Source: Actinopolymorpha pittospori (GTDB lineage: Bacteria; Actinomycetota; Actinomycetes; Propionibacteriales; Actinopolymorphaceae). Taken from it: a stretch of DNA of 64,000 nucleotides. The position numbers and the translations under genes were made by a program. How positions within the stretch are numbered: position 1 is the first letter of the stretch; each line of letters starts with the position of its first letter. The stretch spans positions 7,750,001 to 7,814,000 of the forward strand of contig NZ_JADBEM010000001.1 in assembly GCF_014873875.1 (NCBI RefSeq). The letters run 5' to 3'. Shown here one piece after another: positions 59,749 to 64,000 of this stretch. The notes under the pieces were generated by a model. It made no database searches, was not told the origin of the DNA, and saw only the letters and a program-made list of their open reading frames with translations.

Positions 59749-61917
59749 TCAGCCGGCCGACGCGGCGACCCTCGAACGGTCACGCAGCCGGTCGAGCCAG
59801 CCGCTGTCAGTCCCGACTGTGACCAGCCGCTGGGTCGCACGGGTCAGAACGACGTACAACGTGCGGACACCGACGGGACTTTCCGCGGCGATCTCGGCGG
59901 GTTCGACCACGACGACCGCGTCGTACTCAAGGCCCTTGCTCGCCAACCCTGTGGTGACAACGACCCGCTGGCCCGCTTCGTCCCCGAATGGGGCGACCCA
60001 GTCGAGCGTCTCGCGGACACGTTCCCGCGGCACGATCACGCCGACCGTGCCCTCCACGACGTCGAGCAGCTCTCGCACGGCGGTCGTGACGGCCTCGGGT
60101 CGCTCAGCCTCCCCGGCCAGGCGGTGCTCGGGCAGCTGGCCCGTCTCCCGGACCGCGCGCGGCAGGGGTACGTCGGGAAGCTCCGCGCTGATGACGTCGG
60201 CGGCCAGGTCGAAGATCTCCGCCGAGTTGCGGTAGTTGGTGGCGAGATGGAACGTACGCCGGTTGCGGTTGCCGAGAGCCGAGTCGCGCGCCGACTCGGC
60301 CTCGGCGACGTCGGGCCAGGAGCTCTGCGCGGGATCGCCGACGATCGTCCAGCTCGCCTGGCGCCCGCGTCGGCCCAGCATCCGCCACTGCATCGGCGAG
60401 AGGTCCTGCGCCTCGTCGACCAGCACGTGGGCGTATCCGTCGTACTGCGGAGTGGTGTCTCCACGACGACCGGTGTAGTCCCGGTCGACCGACGTGGTGA
60501 CCTCCTGCACGCCGTCGTAGTCGAACTCGTCGCGGGTCGGCGCCGGCATCGGTGGCTCTCCGAGCAGGGAGTCCAGCTCGTCCAACAGCGGAACGTCGTC
60601 GACGGAGTGGCCCGAGACGCCCACCCAGGACGCCGCGAGCTGGTCGACCTCGGCCGGGCCCAGCACTCCCCTGGCCGCGCCGGCGAGGTGGTCGCGGTCG
60701 GCGAGCCAGCTGAGTACCTGCGCGGGTGTGAGTGTCGACCACCACAGGTCCACGAAGTCGACGAACGCGTCGCGCTCGCGCACGTCCGCGTCGAACTCGG
60801 CGCGGGACATCCCTCCGCCCACCTTCTTGTGCAGGGCGCCGACCAACGTCCGGACGGCCTCGGCCCGGGCCCGGTTGCGCTGGGCTCCGCGACGGAGCAC
60901 GTCCGTTCGGACCGCCGCGAGTTCGCGTGCGTCCAGGCTCAGCATCCGGCCCCCGGCGTACAGGCGAAGCTCCTGGGGCTCGCCTGGTACGGGGCCGCGG
61001 GCGGCGCGGGACAGCACCCTGCGCATCCGGTCCGACCCCTTGATCACCGCGACGGGGTACGGATCTGTGCGGTCGGCCACGACGCCGTCGACCACCTCAC
61101 CGAGTGAACGCAGCGTCGCCTCGTGCTCGCCGAGCGCGGGCAGGACCCGCTCGATGTAGTTCATGAAGACGGGGGACGGTCCGACGACGAGAACGCCGCC
61201 ACCCTGGATCCGTCGGCGTTCGGTGTAGAGCAGGTACGCCGCACGGTGCAGGGCGACCACGGTCTTCCCGGTGCCGGGACCACCGCTGATCAGGGTGACG
61301 CCGGGCGCGGGCGCCCGGATGACCCGGTCCTGCTCCTGCTGGATGGTCGCCACGATGTCGCGCATCCGGCCGCCGCGGGCCGCGGTCAACGCGGCCATCA
61401 GCGCACCGTCACCGACGACGTGGAGGTCGGCGGGCGCCGCCTCGGCGTCCAGCAGGTCGTCCTCGACACCGACCACGCGCTGGCCCTGGGACCGCAGGAC
61501 GCGCCGGCGTACGACGCCCTGCGGCTCGGCCGCGGTGGCCTGGTAGAAGACGGCCGCCGCCGGCGCCCGCCAGTCGATCACCAGCGGCTCGTGCTCGGCG
61601 TCACGGACACCGATCCGCCCGACATAACGGACCACGCCACCGCGGTGGTCGAGGCGCCCGAACACGAGTCCCTCACGCTGGGCGTCGAGCACTGCGAGCC
61701 GGCGAACGGCGTGGTCGACCAGGACGTCCCGTTCGAAGAGGCTGCGGTAGTCCTCTTCCTTGATCTGGCCGGTGTAGTCGAGCAGACCACGCTCCCGACC
61801 CTCCTGGCGCACCGCGGTGGCGCTCTCGACCATGGCTGCGAGACGCGCGTAGACGCGGTCGACGTAGGCCTGTTCGCGGTTGATCTCGGCTTGCTCGATC
61901 GAGGTGGAAGGCTCCAC
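59749..61917 (-). CDS. helD: HelD-type UvrD-like RNA polymerase-associated helicase
   Basis: A 722-aa class II HelD-like protein. An N-terminal coiled coil (EINREQAYVDRVYARLAAMV) precedes the helicase core with Walker A ISGGPGTGKTVVAL (about 208-216), Walker B HVLVDEAQDLSPMQW, QxxR-type AQSSWP / NYRNSAEIFDLA, and TLYVVLTRATQRLV. HelD removes stalled RNA polymerase from DNA and in some actinomycetes gives rifampicin tolerance. The GTG at 61917 has AGGGGGAA seven bases upstream; the frame is open 250 codons further without support. Divergent from the holin-like gene. Confidence 0.9.
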   Translation of the reverse strand: MEPSTSIEQAEINREQAYVDRVYARLAAMVESATAVRQEGRERGLLDYTGQIKEEDYRSLFERDVLVDHAVRRLAVLDAQREGLVFGRLDHRGGVVRYVGRIGVRDAEHEPLVIDWRAPAAAVFYQATAAEPQGVVRRRVLRSQGQRVVGVEDDLLDAEAAPADLHVVGDGALMAALTAARGGRMRDIVATIQQEQDRVIRAPAPGVTLISGGPGTGKTVVALHRAAYLLYTERRRIQGGGVLVVGPSPVFMNYIERVLPALGEHEATLRSLGEVVDGVVADRTDPYPVAVIKGSDRMRRVLSRAARGPVPGEPQELRLYAGGRMLSLDARELAAVRTDVLRRGAQRNRARAEAVRTLVGALHKKVGGGMSRAEFDADVRERDAFVDFVDLWWSTLTPAQVLSWLADRDHLAGAARGVLGPAEVDQLAASWVGVSGHSVDDVPLLDELDSLLGEPPMPAPTRDEFDYDGVQEVTTSVDRDYTGRRGDTTPQYDGYAHVLVDEAQDLSPMQWRMLGRRGRQASWTIVGDPAQSSWPDVAEAESARDSALGNRNRRTFHLATNYRNSAEIFDLAADVISAELPDVPLPRAVRETGQLPEHRLAGEAERPEAVTTAVRELLDVVEGTVGVIVPRERVRETLDWVAPFGDEAGQRVVVTTGLASKGLEYDAVVVVEPAEIAAESPVGVRTLYVVLTRATQRLVTVGTDSGWLDRLRDRSRVAASAG

Positions 61918-62052
61918 CGACGCGTTCCCCCTGCCTGTGGAGCGGGCGTGACGCTGCCCGGCTGGACAACCGCACAAGTCTAGGCCGCGACATGGACGGG
62001 GCGCGACGAGGGAGCACCGGCCGGCCGCAAGCCGGACTTGACCATTCGTGGA

Positions 62053-62448
62053 ATGATCGACGCCGTGATCCCCATCGTCGTACGCGTCGCCATCAACGCT
62101 CTCGCGCTCCTGGCCGCCACGCTGGTGCCCGGCATCGAGCTCGGTAGCAGCTCCACCGGAGGCAAGATCGGGACCCTGGTGGCGGTCGCCGTCATCTTCG
62201 GCATCGTCAACGCTGTCCTCAAGCCGATCATCAAGGTGATCGGCTGCGGCTTCTATCTCCTGACGCTCGGCCTGATCGCCGTCGTCGTCAACGCGCTGCT
62301 GTTCCTGCTGGTGGGCTGGCTCGCCCAGCAGGTCGGCCTGGCGTTCTCGGTGGACGGCTTCTGGGCCGGTTTCTGGGGCGCCATCATCGTCGCGGTGGTG
62401 AGCTTCTTCCTGAGCCTCGTCATTCCGGACAAGTACGACAAGCGCTGA
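62053..62448 (+). CDS. Phage-holin-family (PF04020-like) membrane protein
   Basis: A 131-aa protein with four hydrophobic helices: INALALLAATLVPGIELG, TLVAVAVIFGIVNAVLKPII, FYLLTLGLIAVVVNALLFLL and IIVAVVSFFLSLVIPD. The PF04020 family is common as single genes on actinobacterial chromosomes and does not imply a prophage. The ATG at 62053 is chosen over an upstream TTG at 62038. Function unknown. Confidence 0.82.
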   Translation: MIDAVIPIVVRVAINALALLAATLVPGIELGSSSTGGKIGTLVAVAVIFGIVNAVLKPIIKVIGCGFYLLTLGLIAVVVNALLFLLVGWLAQQVGLAFSVDGFWAGFWGAIIVAVVSFFLSLVIPDKYDKR

Positions 62449-62458
62449 CCGGCGCGAC

Positions 62459-62498
62459 GGTCGTCCGGCCGGGCGGGGCACTGTTCGGCCGGACGACC
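62459..62498. terminator. Bidirectional hairpin
   Basis: GGTCGTCCGGCCG (62459-62471) and CGGCCGGACGACC (62486-62498) form a 13-bp stem around a 14-base loop between the convergent holin-like and DUF1684 genes. Confidence 0.72.
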
Positions 62499-62509
62499 AC
62501 GCCAGCGTT

Positions 62510-62551
62510 CCTATGCCAGCGCTCCCATGCCGGCAGTCCCATGCCGGCATG
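62510..62551. repeat. 14-bp tandem repeat, three copies
   Basis: TCCTATGCCAGCGC, TCCCATGCCGGCAG and TCCCATGCCGGCAT follow one another in the gap between the convergent holin-like and DUF1684 genes. Confidence 0.75.
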
Positions 62552-62585
62552 ACGACGCCGGCCCGACGACGTCGGGCGCGAACGC

Positions 62586-63536
62586 CTAGGACCGCCGCCG
62601 GACGCTCTTCTCGCCGGCCGTGACGGCGAAGGGCAGTACGTTGCCCTCCGGTGGGAACGGGCACAGGTAGTGGTCGGTGAAGGCGCACGGCGGCAGGTAG
62701 GCGCGGTTGAAGTCGAGCACCGTGCTGCCGTCACCGCGCGGCGGCGGCAACTGGATGAACCGGAAGCCGAAGGTGTCCCGCCCGTTGGTCTGGTCGGAGA
62801 AGATCGCGTGCAGACCCGTCTCGCGGGCGCTCACCCGCAGCGTGTGTTCCTCGCCGTGCACGGTGAACGACACCACTCCGGACAGGGCGAGGTCACGGTC
62901 GTAGCCGTCGGCGTTCGGGACCTTCACCAGCCGGTCGGCGTCGTAACCGACGAACGTCGCGGGCCGCGACCACTCTTCGTCGGGACTGAAGGTGTCGATG
63001 CCGAGGAACGACTTACGGGCCTTCGCGTGCGGGTCGTAGACGCGGACGGCGTACTTGCCCGCACGCTGGATCAGAGCGAGCTTCCAGTCGCCGTGGGAGA
63101 TCGTCGAGGGCCTGGGGTCGAGGTCGGAACGAGGATGCGCGACGCCGTCGACGATCTCACCGTCGACCACCAGGCCGTCGGCGGAGCGGCTCTTCACGGT
63201 GACGACGTCGTTCTCGACGCTCCAAGTACCGGGAACCTCGGGAACAGTGGTTGCGTCTGCAATCCAGAAGGTCCCGACGAGGGCGAGCACGGCATACGGC
63301 CCGCTCGCCGAGACCTGCCGCTGCTCGTGCCACTTCTTCCAGTCCTCCACAAAACCCAATGCAGTCAGCTCCTCAAGCCGGTCGCCCACGTGCCGGCCGA
63401 TGGCGACCTTCGCAGCCAGGAGGCTGACACGGCGAGGGAAGTCGGCGGCGTCCGCGAGGATGCCGCCTCCCGAGGCGACATGATCTCGACGCGGAGATCG
63501 TAGTCGTGCCGTAAACCGGGAGCGAATCTCTCCCAT
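62586..63536 (-). CDS. DUF1684-domain protein
   Basis: A 316-aa cytoplasmic protein of unknown function. The conserved core starts around FVEDWKKWHEQRQVSASG and ends with LPPCAFTDHYLCPFPPEGN then VLPFAVTAGEK, the family's characteristic C-terminus. The first 60 residues are variable, so a start further in is possible; the frame begins GTG-ATG at 63539. No hydrophobic segment. A structural zinc or metal site in the Cys/His-containing tail is possible but not shown. Confidence 0.78.
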   Translation of the reverse strand: MGEIRSRFTARLRSPRRDHVASGGGILADAADFPRRVSLLAAKVAIGRHVGDRLEELTALGFVEDWKKWHEQRQVSASGPYAVLALVGTFWIADATTVPEVPGTWSVENDVVTVKSRSADGLVVDGEIVDGVAHPRSDLDPRPSTISHGDWKLALIQRAGKYAVRVYDPHAKARKSFLGIDTFSPDEEWSRPATFVGYDADRLVKVPNADGYDRDLALSGVVSFTVHGEEHTLRVSARETGLHAIFSDQTNGRDTFGFRFIQLPPPRGDGSTVLDFNRAYLPPCAFTDHYLCPFPPEGNVLPFAVTAGEKSVRRRS

Positions 63537-63539
63537 CAC

Positions 63540-63831
63540 TTCCAGCGGGCCTCCGGCGTTGCACCCCGGGTCGACGCCCCACTGTCGGGCCTACGATCCG
63601 CTCCGTCCCGGTGCCCGTTCCTGGCACTCGCGTTCCTGTGCTCGCGTTCCTGGTGCTCCGTCCTGGTGCTCCGTCCTGGTGCTCCGTCCTGGTGCTCCGT
63701 CCTGGTGCCCGTTCCTGGGCGTTCGGTGCGGCACCCGAGGCAGGACCGGCCTCTCGGCCCGCCGCGGCGCCGCTTTCCGACCATTGGTCCGGGTCTGCGA
63801 AAGCCTGCCGAGAGCGGCCACCATGATCGAT
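63540..63831. other. Gap with repeats before the SOS-controlled gene
   Basis: Apart from the 13-bp repeat array there is no recognised gene; a rightward frame through the array is an artefact of the repeat. The SOS promoter begins at 63832. Confidence 0.5.
63648..63712. repeat. 13-bp tandem repeat, five copies
   Basis: TCCTGGTGCTCCG occurs four times exactly (63648-63699) and once with changes (63700-63712); flanking bases are degenerate relatives (GTTCCTGGCACTC, GCGTTCCTGTGCT). Confidence 0.92.
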
Positions 63832-63876
63832 TTCACGCGGTGGCGGCCATGGGTTATCGTTCGAACATCAGTTCGA
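63832..63876 (+). promoter_or_regulatory. LexA-controlled promoter with perfect SOS box
   Basis: TTCACG (63832-63837), 17-bp spacer, TATCGT (63855-63860), and then TCGAAC-ATCA-GTTCGA (63861-63876), an exact actinobacterial SOS box (TCGAAC-N4-GTTCGA), overlapping the expected transcription start. LexA binding here would block initiation until DNA damage. The gene starts 34 bp downstream, behind GGAGG. Confidence 0.85.
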
Positions 63877-63909
63877 TCCCCTGCCCAGGTGACCGGACGG
63901 AGGACACAG

Positions 63910-64000
63910 ATGACCGACCGCTTCGCGGTACGCACGACCCCTCAAGGCCACGGCGTTTGGGACGCGGCCGTCAACGGCTGGCACAGCAGGCAGGATCTCA
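63910..64000 (+). CDS. SOS-controlled small protein of unknown function, 5' part
   Basis: Only the first 30 codons are in the window (MTDRFAVRTTPQGHGVWDAA, then VNGWHSRQDL); the frame runs off the right edge. GGAGG precedes the ATG by six bases. No domain is recognised; the sequence has a His/Trp-containing start such as seen in small actinobacterial proteins of unknown role. The upstream SOS box makes a DNA-damage response role likely. Confidence 0.7.
   Translation, partial: MTDRFAVRTTPQGHGVWDAAVNGWHSRQDL

Noticed and set aside
61918..62052. Rifamycin-associated element (RAE) upstream of helD
   Set aside because: No GGGCTTGC...GCAAGCCC-type inverted repeat was found; only CCGGC-CGCAA-GCCGG, which does not fit.
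62053..62448. Holin-like protein as a sign of prophage
   Set aside because: This holin family occurs as a single chromosomal gene in actinobacteria; no other phage gene, integrase or att site is near.
1..64000. CRISPR array, tRNA, rRNA or insertion sequence
   Set aside because: No regularly spaced repeats with unique spacers, no tRNA-like fold, no transposase gene and no matching terminal repeats were seen by eye. A tRNA scan would be needed to rule out tRNAs firmly.

Overview
This is a GC-rich (about 70%) chromosomal segment of an actinomycete. The clearest evidence is the block at 47.5-59.6 kb. It follows the mycobacterial gene neighbourhood gcvB(P) - MerR (Rv1830) - DUF151 nuclease (Rv1829) - FtsR (Rv1828) - GarA (Rv1827) - GcvH (Rv1826) - DUF881 (Rv1825) - small basic protein (Rv1824) - DUF881 (Rv1823) - PgsA2 (Rv1822), with a Streptomyces-type two-domain sugar-nucleotidyltransferase/phosphomannomutase gene inserted before pgsA2. 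Class I lysyl-tRNA synthetase, an Rpf-like transglycosylase behind a c-di-AMP riboswitch, an F420-type nitroreductase, a 13E12/DUF222 gene and many GTG and leaderless starts all fit Actinomycetota, probably Propionibacteriales (Kribbella/Actinopolymorpha-like). The family placement is inference. No rRNA, tRNA, CRISPR array, insertion sequence or prophage was seen.

Layout. 0-3.5 kb: a leftward operon (metallo-beta-lactamase-fold lactonase-like enzyme, MFS transporter, epoxide hydrolase) behind a 14-bp inverted-repeat operator. 3.8-11.2 kb: a rubredoxin-like/MBL protein, an RNA methyltransferase, a methyltransferase-APH kinase fusion, an orphan DNA methyltransferase, a chloramphenicol-phosphotransferase homologue, a deazaflavin nitroreductase, a GlxA regulator, a rhodanese and a MerR regulator. 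11.4-19.8 kb: decaying genes (a 13E12 gene with two lesions, a frameshifted epoxide hydrolase, an M48 protease scar) between intact murD, a HAD phosphatase, an acetyltransferase and a kinase-lysS pair. 19.9-25.7 kb: PhyH dioxygenase and mannonate-dehydratase family enzyme, an Lnu(B)-like nucleotidyltransferase, a Tat-exported glycosidase-like protein, a second nucleotidyltransferase and a DUF3817 protein. 26.2-33.4 kb: an ABC-2 exporter operon, a solute-binding/VWA protein, a second TrmH, fdhD and an acetyltransferase. 33.5-39.1 kb: an SbcCD/YhaNO-like nuclease pair, a PNKP-like phosphatase and the riboswitch-controlled Rpf protein. 39.4-47.3 kb: GH130, TldD/TldE protease, DapA-like aldolase, S9 peptidase and GarR-like reductase. 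47.5-59.6 kb: the glycine cleavage/FHA/division block. 59.7-64 kb: HelD, a small holin-like membrane protein, DUF1684, and a new gene behind a perfect SOS box at the right edge.

How the genes work together. The division block links glycine cleavage (GcvP behind a glycine riboswitch; GcvH) with the kinase-responsive metabolic switch GarA and MerR-type division regulators. The nuclease pair plus end-processing phosphatase and the SOS-box promoter point to DNA repair. Several families related to antibiotic resistance (CPT, Lnu(B), APH domain, nucleotidyltransferase, HelD, TrmH x2) occur as scattered single genes, not as one cluster. Short 8-18 bp tandem repeats recur at gene ends, gene starts and intergenic stretches throughout.
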